In this document: positions 1 to 8,686 of the stretch, piece by piece
Position numbering within the stretch: position 1 is the first letter of the stretch
Layout of the letters: each line of letters opens with the position of its first letter
Assembly (NCBI RefSeq): GCF_003290025.1
Contig: NZ_QNHG01000003.1
Coordinates: 56,761-120,760 of the forward strand
DNA: 64,000 nt
From: Pseudogemmobacter bohemicus
GTDB taxonomy: Bacteria; Pseudomonadota; Alphaproteobacteria; Rhodobacterales; Rhodobacteraceae
Direction of reading: 5' to 3'
Translations under genes and position numbers: made by a program
Notes under the pieces: generated by a model
Databases searched by the model: none
The model's input: the letters and a program-made list of their open reading frames with translations, nothing else
Told to the model about the DNA's origin: nothing

Positions 1-24
1 TGGCGTCCCGCCAAGGTGGCTTCC

Positions 25-150
25 ACAAAGTGGATTCCCTGGATTCCGCAAAAGAATCCAGCACGCCAAGATCGTGATTCCACAAGTCTTTGATAACGAG
101 TCGTTTTTTCCGCGATCACCCGGCAGGTGGATTCCGCCTGGATTCCCCGG
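25..150. repeat. Cluster of GGATTCC direct repeats at the left edge
   Basis: Two paired motifs of the form TGGATTCC-N2/3-TGGATTCC lie at about 30-47 and 128-146. Single GAATCC and GATTCC versions lie between them (55-59, 76-81). Clustered short direct repeats like these are common as arm-type sites for tyrosine integrases or as element termini, so this may be near the boundary of an integrated element. That role is inferred. No integrase is visible to the left because the window begins here. Bases 150-233 hold no gene. Confidence 0.4.
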
Positions 151-233
151 TGAAAATGCCTGTCGCTAGCGAAATGCCGCGCTGCGCCCCCCCGCATACG
201 TTCGGGGCCGGGGAGGAACCATGCCGTGGGGGG

Positions 234-1424
234 TCAGGACGTTAACTTGATCAGCTGTGCAGACTTCGGATCATAGCGGTAGCCAACTATCGTGCCATCC
301 CTGATCCGGTCCACTGCCTCGTCGATCACGAAAAGTGGCACCATGAACCATTCTTTCGGTACGTACGGACGGCCAAAGCGATCAATGATCTCCACGTCAA
401 ACCTTGCGGGGTCGAAGATCCGGTGGATCAGATTCTCAAGTTTCGACCGATTGATGTTGAATAGCTCATAGGTGGCAACCACCTCGACATCCGCCAGCAG
501 AAAGGTCGGCTGCAGGCTTGCGCCCGCAATCCGTTGTTTCACGCCGTTACCCGTCACGCCGATCTTGTGAACGAGTTCGCGGTGCGCCGCGACCATTGGG
601 TGATCGGATTTGCTTCGCAGCACATAGATGGTACCACTGGCTGCGTCTCCTTCCTGTGGCTGATCGGCGAACAGCGGCCCGGCAACTGGATCGTCGATGC
701 GACGGCCAGCCTCATCAGAGGTCAGTGCTTTTTGCAGCGACCGCATGAGCAGGTTGCTTTCCGTTCCATTGTCGAAAATCACCCGCAGACGTGCATCGGA
801 ATTGCCGTTGGCATTGATCTCGACTTTTCCCTTCTCCGCGACGTAAGCCTTCTGACCGCCGAGGATGAAGAACCTGCCTGGCTCGATTTCTGATTTTCGT
901 TCGAACTTGCGCGCAGTCCGGACGCCCTGATCCAGATCACGCTGAACCTGCTCAAACAATGGCTTGAAGGTGACGAAGTCTGCGCACCGTTCACGGTTGG
1001 CGATTTCCTCTGCTGCCCGCTTTTCGGCGCTGGGCCGAACATGGCGCAGATCCGTGATCTCCGACAATTCATCATCAACGCCCAGCGCTGCCAGCAAGGC
1101 ATCATCGTCCAGTTCGCCTGCTTCGTCCTCTGACGCGACAGCATGACCGGTCAACAAGCCTTGATGATCGAAGGGCACAACTAGATCGCGGCATTCTGGC
1201 AACTGGGCAATCCGGTCAAGACGAACGGCATAAATTCGTTCAAAAATGTCTCGCCCCTCTCCATGGCGCGGGGCATGGCCATGCTCTTCCACAAATCGCT
1301 GGATGTCCTCGAAGCCCGCGATAATCCGTTCCTGCTGCGGCGTGCGCGATCCGACTCGCTTGGCGTCGACCTCAACGCCAAGTTCCGCCAGGAGTGCATC
1401 ATCGTCGTCAGTAAAATCAGCCAT
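234..1424 (-). CDS. GIY-YIG/T5orf172-like nuclease-domain protein
   Basis: A 396-residue protein. The C-terminal third, from about residue 265, reads IYVLRSK, then HKIGVTG, then V-x-x-RI. This is the layout of the GIY-YIG (T5orf172/MUG113) endonuclease fold. The N-terminal two thirds are acidic and hold two similar DDDALLAxLGV segments (about residues 8-16 and 106-114), possibly docking motifs. It is the last gene of the overlapping operon and overlaps the helicase gene by 8 bases. The inferred role is the DNA-cutting subunit of a methylase/helicase/nuclease defence system. The fold call is good; the substrate is unknown. Confidence 0.75.
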   Translation of the reverse strand: MADFTDDDDALLAELGVEVDAKRVGSRTPQQERIIAGFEDIQRFVEEHGHAPRHGEGRDIFERIYAVRLDRIAQLPECRDLVVPFDHQGLLTGHAVASEDEAGELDDDALLAALGVDDELSEITDLRHVRPSAEKRAAEEIANRERCADFVTFKPLFEQVQRDLDQGVRTARKFERKSEIEPGRFFILGGQKAYVAEKGKVEINANGNSDARLRVIFDNGTESNLLMRSLQKALTSDEAGRRIDDPVAGPLFADQPQEGDAASGTIYVLRSKSDHPMVAAHRELVHKIGVTGNGVKQRIAGASLQPTFLLADVEVVATYELFNINRSKLENLIHRIFDPARFDVEIIDRFGRPYVPKEWFMVPLFVIDEAVDRIRDGTIVGYRYDPKSAQLIKLTS

Positions 1425-3462
1425 TTGTAGCTTCAGCTTTCATGCGGGCAAGGAATGCGACACCTTCTGCCATACGCTTTTCCCAAGCATCCATCGAGGT
1501 AATTGACGGCAGACGTCCGCGCTCCTGTTTGAATTTCAGGGCACGCTTTGCAAGATCTCGCGCTTCCTCTGGCGTCAGGTTCACCTTCTTGGCGGAGATC
1601 ACAGCCGCCACCCGCCTAAGGCTTTCTTCGCTCATTGTCTTTGCGAGGATCGCATAGGCTTCGCCGAATGGATTGATGCGATCAATCAGGTCGATATCGA
1701 GGTCGCGTACATTCATGAACTTGCGGACCCCGTCGATCAGGGCCGTGCTGCCCGACCTCTCGGTGTCACCAACAGCGACGGCCAGCTCCTTGGCCTTCTG
1801 CGTCAGGTTCAGCGCAGCAACGGCATGCTGCCGCACCGCTTCCTGATCGTGGTCATCCAACTGCGGGTATCTGTCCTTCACGATCTTGCCCATGCGAACT
1901 TGGGTCAGCTCTTCCGGCACCATTTCGGAATCAAACAGACCGCGCTCGATCGTGGTCTTGTCCTGGACAAAGGCGGTGATCACCTCGTTCAGATCCTGCG
2001 TACAGACGCGTTGCGCGAACTCGCTTTTCGGTTCCGCTAGGCCCTTGATCTCGATCTGGAACTTGCCGCTGGTCGGATTGAACCCGACATTGCATTTCGT
2101 CGGATCATATCCCGCTTCGCCGTAGTCGAAGCCTGGCTCGGCCGTGCTGGCCACCGTCTTGGGCTTGAATTCAAAGCGCGGCGCCAGAACCTGTTCCATA
2201 AGAAGGCTGGCGGCAATTGCCTTGAGGGTGTCGTTCACCGCCTCGGTCACCGCCCCTTCCGAGGCATCGGGTTCGGCGATCAGGTTGGTGAAGCGCGCCG
2301 TCACCTTGCCCGGCGCGTCGCGGGTGGCTCGGCCGATGATCTGCACCACCTCGGTCAGGCTGGCCCGATAACCAACGGTCAGCGCATGTTCGCACCAGAT
2401 CCAGTCGAACCCTTCTTTCGCCATGCCCAGCGCGATGATGATGTCCACGTGATCGCGGTTCATCTTCTGGGCGGGGTCTTTTAGCGCCGCTGACACACGA
2501 TCGCGGCGTGGCCCTTCGTCATCGACCAGATCGGCGATGCGCAACACCCGACCGTCAGGCACCTTGACCAGCTGGAAACCGGTCACCGGATCGGTACCCT
2601 GCCATTCGCCAAGGGCGTCGAGGATGTGCTCTACCTCGCGATGTTTGTCCTTCGTGCTTTCGCGGGCGTTCACGTTCGGGATGTGCAGGATGGTCTTTTG
2701 GGCCGGGTCCAGCACCCGCAGGATGTCGTCCACATAGGGGCCGTTGTAGAAGAAATAGCCAATGTCGAGGTTCTTCAGGTTCTCATAGCCGTTCAGCTGC
2801 TCGTAGTAGGTATAGGTCACCGTCTCGAACTTGGCCTCGTCGGTCGGCATCAGCACTGCCTCGGCGTCGCCCCGGAAATAGCTGCCGGTCATGGCCACGA
2901 TGTGGGCCTTGTCCCGCGCCATGAATGATCCGAGGTGCCCGCCCAGCTTGTTGTCGGGGTTGGCGCTGACATGGTGGAATTCGTCGATGGCGACCAAGCG
3001 GTCGTCAAAGGCCTCGACCCCGAAGCGCTCCACGGCAAAGCGGAAGGTCGCATGTGTGCAGACCAATACGCTGTCGCTGCTTTCCAGAAACGCGCCTACC
3101 GAATTCACCTTGCCGCCATCCGTGCCTGGCGAGTTGCAAAGGTTCCACCGCGGCTCGACCTTCCAATCGGACCAGAAGCCAAACTTGGACAGCGGTTCGT
3201 CGGCGAAACTGGAGCCGATGGATTTTTCCGGTACCACGATGATCGCCTGCCGCAGGCCCTGGTTGTGCAGCTTGTCCAGCGCGATGAACATCAACGCCCG
3301 GCTTTTGCCGCTGGCCGGGGGCGACTTGATCAGAAGGTATTGCTCGCCCCGCTTTTCATAGGCGCGCTCCTGCATGACGCGCATGCCGAGTTCGTTGGCC
3401 GTGGTCGAACTGCCGTTGCGGGCATAGGTGACAGAGACAGAGGGGACATTGAGCTTGCTCAT
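1417..3462 (-). CDS. DEAD/DEAH-family helicase (restriction-type ATPase)
   Basis: A 681-residue superfamily 2 ATPase. Walker A is PPASGKS at residues 48-54, the Walker B-like box is AIDEFHH near residue 160, an MTGS motif III follows, and QIIGRATRD is the motif VI arginine-finger box. It resembles the translocase subunits of restriction systems. It overlaps the small gene before it by 4 bases and the nuclease gene after it by 8, so the set is probably translationally coupled. The inferred role is to couple methylation-state recognition by the methyltransferase to cleavage by the GIY-YIG protein. Confidence 0.8.
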   Translation of the reverse strand: MSKLNVPSVSVTYARNGSSTTANELGMRVMQERAYEKRGEQYLLIKSPPASGKSRALMFIALDKLHNQGLRQAIIVVPEKSIGSSFADEPLSKFGFWSDWKVEPRWNLCNSPGTDGGKVNSVGAFLESSDSVLVCTHATFRFAVERFGVEAFDDRLVAIDEFHHVSANPDNKLGGHLGSFMARDKAHIVAMTGSYFRGDAEAVLMPTDEAKFETVTYTYYEQLNGYENLKNLDIGYFFYNGPYVDDILRVLDPAQKTILHIPNVNARESTKDKHREVEHILDALGEWQGTDPVTGFQLVKVPDGRVLRIADLVDDEGPRRDRVSAALKDPAQKMNRDHVDIIIALGMAKEGFDWIWCEHALTVGYRASLTEVVQIIGRATRDAPGKVTARFTNLIAEPDASEGAVTEAVNDTLKAIAASLLMEQVLAPRFEFKPKTVASTAEPGFDYGEAGYDPTKCNVGFNPTSGKFQIEIKGLAEPKSEFAQRVCTQDLNEVITAFVQDKTTIERGLFDSEMVPEELTQVRMGKIVKDRYPQLDDHDQEAVRQHAVAALNLTQKAKELAVAVGDTERSGSTALIDGVRKFMNVRDLDIDLIDRINPFGEAYAILAKTMSEESLRRVAAVISAKKVNLTPEEARDLAKRALKFKQERGRLPSITSMDAWEKRMAEGVAFLARMKAEATNG

Positions 3463-3677
3463 TTCTTGCCCTCTGCCGCAAAATGCGCCTCGAACGCACG
3501 GACGCTGCCATAGGTTGCAACTATGCGTGGGGCGGCTTGATGCATGTATTGCTGGCCGGGTTCCAAGACCCAGCCGTGAAACTCGAACATCGCCTTGTGA
3601 CTGCCGCCGAAATGGGCCTTTGCCACGCGAGAAATCGCTTGTTGGTCGCCGCCTTGCCCGTAAGTCGTTTCATTCAT
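3459..3677 (-). CDS. Small conserved-looking protein of the defence operon
   Basis: A 72-residue soluble protein with no signal peptide or membrane segment. I do not recognise a domain. It contains FEFHGWVLEPGQQYMH in the middle and an AFEAHFAAEGKK tail. Its start overlaps the end of the 260-residue gene by 4 bases and its stop overlaps the helicase start by 4. This tight packing supports it as a real gene and as a subunit or adaptor of the same system. Confidence 0.6.
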   Translation of the reverse strand: MNETTYGQGGDQQAISRVAKAHFGGSHKAMFEFHGWVLEPGQQYMHQAAPRIVATYGSVRAFEAHFAAEGKK

Positions 3678-4456
3678 GCTTTCACCTTACTTGCTCGATC
3701 CTTCTCAAGCACCTTAACAAACCAGCTCGGTGGGGCGACCACCTGACTATCCACAACGTTCTCAGGTATTTCGCGCCAGAATGATGCTATCGCGTCTGCA
3801 AACTCTTCCAGGTCGGCATCGTTAACCCGAAGATGTTCGTGGGTCAGCCTATCCCAGAGCGGGGTCAGCGTCAGACCTGTCCCCGCTAAAGGATGCACAA
3901 GAAACTTCGGGTAGGCCGCCTTGAGTGACGCCAGGGATGGGCCATCCCCGTGCTTGTGCACATTGACTACCAGACGGCACGCATCGAGGGCAGAAAACCA
4001 CGTGGTGGACTTCAGCGCCCACCCAAAACTCTCAAGCAATTCGTAGAGCTCTTCGACATTTGCCTTCCAGATGCGTTCTTTAGTCAAGTCGCCGCGATGC
4101 CAGTGGTTGATCTCGTCCACCAGCCATTGGCGCAGCTTCTTTTCCCATTCGTGAAAAAAGCCTGCAATAACACTTAGCCGGGTCCGTTCCTGCATTTCGG
4201 TGAGCAACTGATAGAACTCGATGCCAGCATCTTCTGCGCCCTCGTAGAGCTCGGAGGGATCGTCGCGATCTGGGTCAAAAAACCGCTTTGCTCGCTCGGT
4301 CCTCCAATCCTCTTCAGCCTTATCGGCCTCTGCACTGATGTTAGAGAACTGGGCAAGAAGACGCGACTTCGCCTGATCGACATAAAATTGGTGCGCCCTG
4401 ATCAAGCTTTCCCGATAGCCGCTCCACATCTGGAAAACCACATAATCGCCCATCAC
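3674..4456 (-). CDS. HEPN-like hypothetical protein of the defence operon
   Basis: A 260-residue, mostly helical protein. Around residue 165 it reads CRLVVNVHKHGDG, which fits the R-x(4-6)-H signature of HEPN domains (R, five residues, H) and their frequent KHG continuation. HEPN proteins are often RNases or toxins in defence and toxin-antitoxin systems. That function is inferred from one motif here and is not shown. It overlaps the methyltransferase and the 72-residue gene by 4 bases each. No close named family is recognised. Confidence 0.6.
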   Translation of the reverse strand: MMGDYVVFQMWSGYRESLIRAHQFYVDQAKSRLLAQFSNISAEADKAEEDWRTERAKRFFDPDRDDPSELYEGAEDAGIEFYQLLTEMQERTRLSVIAGFFHEWEKKLRQWLVDEINHWHRGDLTKERIWKANVEELYELLESFGWALKSTTWFSALDACRLVVNVHKHGDGPSLASLKAAYPKFLVHPLAGTGLTLTPLWDRLTHEHLRVNDADLEEFADAIASFWREIPENVVDSQVVAPPSWFVKVLEKDRASKVKA

Positions 4457-7221
4457 GCTCTCTTGCCCCGCGTCGAGGGCGAGGTCGTCATCTTCGTATA
4501 CATCTCAAACAGCTTTTCCAGCCGTTCGGTGTCGTTCTTGAAGCGGCGGCCGATGTAGATGCGTTCGAGGGTTTCGTCGTTGCGGTCGTGGGCGGCGCGC
4601 AGGTTTTCGGGCATCTTTTCGGGGTCGTAGAGGTCGGCGATGGTGGCGGGGAAATGCGCCTCCCGGGCCAGGAGGATGTCTTCGGCGCAGGCGGTCAGGT
4701 CGGCCTTGTTCTTTTCGGTTAGGGTGGGGACGGGGAAGGTGTTCCAGCCGAGGGTGTTGGAGTAGCGGAAGTCAGTCTTGATCTTTCCGCAAACTGTCGC
4801 GATCCAGACCAGATGCAAACGGGAGGCAATCAATGCCATGTTCCACGTTTCAGGATTGTATATCGCATATGCGGCATTTGAAATGATCGCATCGCCATTC
4901 AAAATCCCAACTGGTAGGTAGGCTCTCGACTCACTTGTGTGAATAGGAACGACGATAGAAGGAGATGCAGGTAAACCCTGAATTTGTCGAAATCGATGCG
5001 GATAAGCCGCAGATGGACGAGTTTCCTTCGCTTTGCTCATCTGGCGAAACTCTTTGACTTTCGAAAATCGGCTCGTCAGTTCAATGAAAGAGCCAGCCTC
5101 AGCCATATCATCGTCGTCAACCCAAATACATGCCCGTGGGCTTCCTTTAATGAACTCTGTCGATCCATAATAGTATTTGAGGAATTTTTTTAGTCTCGGC
5201 TCGCCAGCAGCTAGGGCACTTGCCTCCTCAACTGTCATCAAAAGGAAACCGCCATCTACGGGCTTGTTCCCCCAAAACATCGTTGGCCTGCCCTTGGGAG
5301 CAGATGAAATTGGCTCGATGTAGCACTCTGGGCCAGCAACTAAATATGCATTGATATTCTCTACGATGGCTGCGTAGGGACGTCCTGTCTGCTCCTCCAT
5401 GAAGAGAGTTGGCATTTTGCCGGTTTCAGCGCCGATTCCAACAACAACAACGGTCACTCCCGCATTTTTTGCTGCAAGGTTGCTCCATTTGAACGATGTA
5501 TGTGCAAACTCTATGCGCATCGGCCTTGATAGAACAAGCGGCCAAAACATTGGAACCTGTTGTCCTTGGCAAATCGAATTTGTTGTAACGAAGGCGCACT
5601 TGCCAGTTGTTGCCTTAAAGAAGTTTGCGGCCTTCCAGAACCAACCACAGACATAATCAAACGACTTCCAGTATTTCGAAACACCATCGAAAAGGAACTG
5701 GAGGTCATCTTTCTGCGCCTGTTCCTGAGAGCTTAATCCCGCATACGGCGGATTCCCGCAGATATACGTCTCGCCGCCCTCGTTCTCGAAGTCGATCTGC
5801 GCCTGATCCAGCGGTGTGTGGAACAGGTCCTCCGCGTGATACCGCACCCCCGTCCCAGTGGGCGGGCAAATTGACAGCCAGTCCAGCCGCAGGGCGTTGC
5901 CTTGGGTGATCCAGTTCTGCGCGTTCAGCGGCAGGAACTCGGCCCGCGCCTGCACCTCGCCGCGATAGGTCACGTCGCATTGAAACTCGGCGATGATCAG
6001 CGCCAGACGGGCGATTTCGGCGGCAAAGTCGCGCAGCTCGATCCCGCGGAAGTTGGTTTTGGGGATCGCGGTCTTTACGTCAGCCTCGCCCCGGCGCTGG
6101 TTGATCACCGCCTCGATCGCGCGCATTTCCTTGTAGGCGATGACAAGGAAGTTGCCCGATCCGCAGGCTGGGTCGAACACCCTGATCTTGGCCATCCGGT
6201 TGCGCAGGTTCAGCAGTTTGCGGGGGTTGTCGCCCGCCTCCTCCAGCTGCGCGTGCAGGTCATCGAGGAACAGCGGGTTCAGCACCTTCAGGATGTTCGG
6301 CACGGAGGTGTAGTGCATGCCAAGCGCGGACCGCTCGCCCTCATCCGCGACGGCCTGGATCATGGAGCCGAAGATGTCGGGGTTGATCTTGGTCCAGTCG
6401 AGGCTGCCGATGTGCAAAAGGTAGCTGCGCGCGATCTTGGAAAAGCGCGGAACGTCGGTGTCGCCCGAGAAGAGGCCGCCGTTTACATAGGGGAAGGCGT
6501 TGGCCCAGTTGCGCAGGTCAGACTTGGGGCGCATGTCCAGCCGAGTGTTCATCGCGCGGAAGATTTCGCTGATGACCCAATGGGTGTTTGTGCTGGCCGG
6601 GTCGCTGAACTGGCTGACGGTGGTGGTGAACAGGGTGCCGCCGTTGAAGATGCCGGTGTCTTCGGCGAAGAAGCAGAAGATCAGCCGGGCCATGAAGTGG
6701 TTCATGTCATGGCGGCGCGCCTCGGTTCCCCATTCGGGGTTGTCCTTCAGCAGTTCGACGTAAAGCCGGTTCAGACGCCCGGTTGCTTTGATGTCAAAGG
6801 CGCTTTCCCGGATCTGCTTGACGGTGGTGATGCCAGCGAGCGGCAGGAAGAAGCCGAAGTGGTCGTGGAAATCGGGATAGGCGCATGCGACAGGCGGATC
6901 GTCGGTGGTGAGGTCTTCGGCCTCGAGCGTCTCGCCATCGGTGGCCAGGATGAAGCGTGCCTTGCCCTTAGTCGTCGCTGGGCTGCTGCGCAGGGCAGCG
7001 ATGGTGGCCGAGGTCTGCCCGGGCGCGCAGGTCGCAATGTGGATATTGTTGGTCTGAAGGACGCCACCCAGATCTGACTTGTTCGACACGCCGCTGCGCA
7101 GGCGCTTGAGGGTGGTGTCCTTGTTCCCGAAGGCTTCAAGGAACTGGAAGGGGAATTCCTGCCGGTCGAAGGGTTTTTCGGCCAGTTCGGAAATGGCCTG
7201 TTCAATCTCTACGGCGTTCAT
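4453..7221 (-). CDS. Class I SAM DNA adenine methyltransferase, MmeI/YeeA-like
   Basis: A 922-residue N6-adenine methyltransferase. The SAM-binding motif is DPACGSGNF at residues 350-358 and the catalytic motif is NPPY at 490-493. The C-terminal segment with DLYDPEKMPENLRAAH is typical of the MmeI/YeeA (type IIL-like) family. The N-terminus begins like family members (FLEAFG, FFLPLAGI), but I see no PD-ExK nuclease motif, so cleavage is probably supplied by the separate helicase and GIY-YIG genes. It overlaps the toxin gene upstream and the HEPN-like gene downstream by 4 bases each. It probably marks self DNA for the system. Confidence 0.85.
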   Translation of the reverse strand: MNAVEIEQAISELAEKPFDRQEFPFQFLEAFGNKDTTLKRLRSGVSNKSDLGGVLQTNNIHIATCAPGQTSATIAALRSSPATTKGKARFILATDGETLEAEDLTTDDPPVACAYPDFHDHFGFFLPLAGITTVKQIRESAFDIKATGRLNRLYVELLKDNPEWGTEARRHDMNHFMARLIFCFFAEDTGIFNGGTLFTTTVSQFSDPASTNTHWVISEIFRAMNTRLDMRPKSDLRNWANAFPYVNGGLFSGDTDVPRFSKIARSYLLHIGSLDWTKINPDIFGSMIQAVADEGERSALGMHYTSVPNILKVLNPLFLDDLHAQLEEAGDNPRKLLNLRNRMAKIRVFDPACGSGNFLVIAYKEMRAIEAVINQRRGEADVKTAIPKTNFRGIELRDFAAEIARLALIIAEFQCDVTYRGEVQARAEFLPLNAQNWITQGNALRLDWLSICPPTGTGVRYHAEDLFHTPLDQAQIDFENEGGETYICGNPPYAGLSSQEQAQKDDLQFLFDGVSKYWKSFDYVCGWFWKAANFFKATTGKCAFVTTNSICQGQQVPMFWPLVLSRPMRIEFAHTSFKWSNLAAKNAGVTVVVVGIGAETGKMPTLFMEEQTGRPYAAIVENINAYLVAGPECYIEPISSAPKGRPTMFWGNKPVDGGFLLMTVEEASALAAGEPRLKKFLKYYYGSTEFIKGSPRACIWVDDDDMAEAGSFIELTSRFSKVKEFRQMSKAKETRPSAAYPHRFRQIQGLPASPSIVVPIHTSESRAYLPVGILNGDAIISNAAYAIYNPETWNMALIASRLHLVWIATVCGKIKTDFRYSNTLGWNTFPVPTLTEKNKADLTACAEDILLAREAHFPATIADLYDPEKMPENLRAAHDRNDETLERIYIGRRFKNDTERLEKLFEMYTKMTTSPSTRGKRA

Positions 7222-7640
7222 TCGGCATTCCAGGGGTTAATCACGCGAACGCCGCAGCCATCGAAATCCTTGACGTTGCGGGTGGCAATGGGGGCATCTG
7301 TGGCGCGGGCGATGGCGGCGATCTGGCAGTCGGCCTCGGCAATGGGTCGGCCTACAGCGCGACGCTGGGCCGCAATCTCGGCGTAGGCTTTGGCAGCAAG
7401 GCTATCGAAGGGCAGGACCCGCGACTGGAAATCCTGATCGATCATCGCATCGATGGCCAGTTGCAGCCGGTCGCGGCGCTGACCTTCCGGCAGGATCGCG
7501 ACGCCGGTGCGCAGTTCTGCCTCGGTGACTGCCGAGATGAACAGATCGCCTGCGTCATGGTTGCCAAACCAGTCCAGCACGATCCGGGCTGGTTCGGCGC
7601 GCATCAATTCGGAGATTACGTTGGTGTCGAGGAGGATCAT
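7218..7640 (-). CDS. PIN-domain toxin, VapC/FitB type
   Basis: A 140-residue PIN-domain protein. It starts MILLDTNVISELMR, with the first metal-binding Asp in LDTN. It continues with an E in AEADCQIAAIA and ends with TRNVKDFDG, which gives the conserved acidic triad and the N-x-x-D-F box of FitB/VapC RNases. The antitoxin gene ends 3 bases upstream. The toxin gene overlaps the methyltransferase start by 4 bases, so the pair sits at the head of the defence operon instead of as an independent cassette. Confidence 0.88.
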   Translation of the reverse strand: MILLDTNVISELMRAEPARIVLDWFGNHDAGDLFISAVTEAELRTGVAILPEGQRRDRLQLAIDAMIDQDFQSRVLPFDSLAAKAYAEIAAQRRAVGRPIAEADCQIAAIARATDAPIATRNVKDFDGCGVRVINPWNAE

Positions 7641-7643
7641 TGA

Positions 7644-7886
7644 TCACTCGAAGTCCGGTGTTGTCCGCATCGTGCTGCGCTTTGTCGGCGGCAGATCAAT
7701 GCCGCCCACCGCCATGAACCGGGCATGGATGGCCTGGCCGAGATTTTTCGGGGCGCTGGGCTGGCCGACAACCTGCCGCAGAATGTCGCGTGCCTCTTCC
7801 TCCATCGACCGGCCATGCTCGGCCGCGCGTACACGCAGGCGGCGCTTTACATCGTCGTCGAGATTGCGAATCGTGATGCTGGCCAT
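7644..7886 (-). CDS. FitA/VapB-type antitoxin
   Basis: An 80-residue antitoxin. MASITIRNLDDDVKRRLRVRAAEHGRS is a ribbon-helix-helix DNA-binding domain, followed by MEEEARDILRQVV, as in FitA. The start at 7886 is chosen over the upstream ATG because a GGAGG ribosome-binding site lies directly in front and the RHH domain starts there. It should neutralise the PIN toxin and repress this promoter. Since the whole operon follows, it may set expression of all seven genes. Confidence 0.88.
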   Translation of the reverse strand: MASITIRNLDDDVKRRLRVRAAEHGRSMEEEARDILRQVVGQPSAPKNLGQAIHARFMAVGGIDLPPTKRSTMRTTPDFE

Positions 7887-8005
7887 GGCGCCCTCCGGTT
7901 GCAGGACCGAAGATAGGCAGTGATAGCATTGCAATCAAGCCAAAGCTGCGCTGTAGACCAGAACAGATTTGACCAATCTGCAGGAGTATCACATTGGAAA
8001 GGCAG

Positions 8006-8674
8006 CTATTTGCGCGATGATGCCAGCCAAGGCCGCACTTTCGGCATTGCCGCCGTCACCTCTACTTCAAGCATCATCCCGCCCGCAATCAGCCCATCCC
8101 GGACCCAGTCCAGCGCCTGCCACCAATCCTCATAGCCGCGCCGGGCGGAGGCGATCTGTTCGGGATGCGGCCGCCAAGTAACCGGGCAAGCCTGCACCTC
8201 GACCGTTCGCCACTTGCCGCGCGTTTTCACCCGCTCGGTGCCAACGACGATGGTCGTCGCCCGCTCCCCATGCTGGTTGTTTTTGGTTTCCAACGGGACG
8301 CAGCGCGGAACGACGCCCGGCAGCCAGTCCGGGGTCATGCCAGCACGTGCCAGTTCGGCCACCTGGATCGCCATGCGAATGCCGCCGAGGCTGTCGGGCA
8401 TGCCTGCGACGGTGGCGGCGATCACTTCGGCGTCGGGATGGGTGTAGCTGCCCATCTTGTGCTGTCCGCCATCCACTTTGCAGCCAAGCATGGCGCGTTG
8501 CAGCAGGACGTATTCCAGGCCGAAGCCGAAGCCTTCCTCGGTTACGTCCCTTGGTGGCGGCAGTTCCAGTTGCGCTTGTTCGACGCGGAATGCCCACTCC
8601 AGTGCGGCTTGGACGCCCAGCGCGCGTTTCACCTTGCTGACGCCCATGCGGCCGATCTGTCGTTGGACGCTCAC
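8006..8674 (-). CDS. Phage-type hypothetical protein
   Basis: A 222-residue protein starting at a GTG. I do not recognise a domain. The N-terminus is basic and helical (VKRALGVQAALEWAF) and the C-terminus is hydrophobic and mixed. It follows the cytosine methyltransferase by 12 bases and is the last gene of the phage-like replication module, so it is probably a prophage accessory gene. Confidence 0.6.
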   Translation of the reverse strand: MSVQRQIGRMGVSKVKRALGVQAALEWAFRVEQAQLELPPPRDVTEEGFGFGLEYVLLQRAMLGCKVDGGQHKMGSYTHPDAEVIAATVAGMPDSLGGIRMAIQVAELARAGMTPDWLPGVVPRCVPLETKNNQHGERATTIVVGTERVKTRGKWRTVEVQACPVTWRPHPEQIASARRGYEDWWQALDWVRDGLIAGGMMLEVEVTAAMPKVRPWLASSRK

Positions 8675-8686
8675 GGCTGCATCCCC

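Noticed and set aside
5902-7077. 391-codon plus-strand open frame
   Set aside because: Antisense shadow of the adenine methyltransferase.
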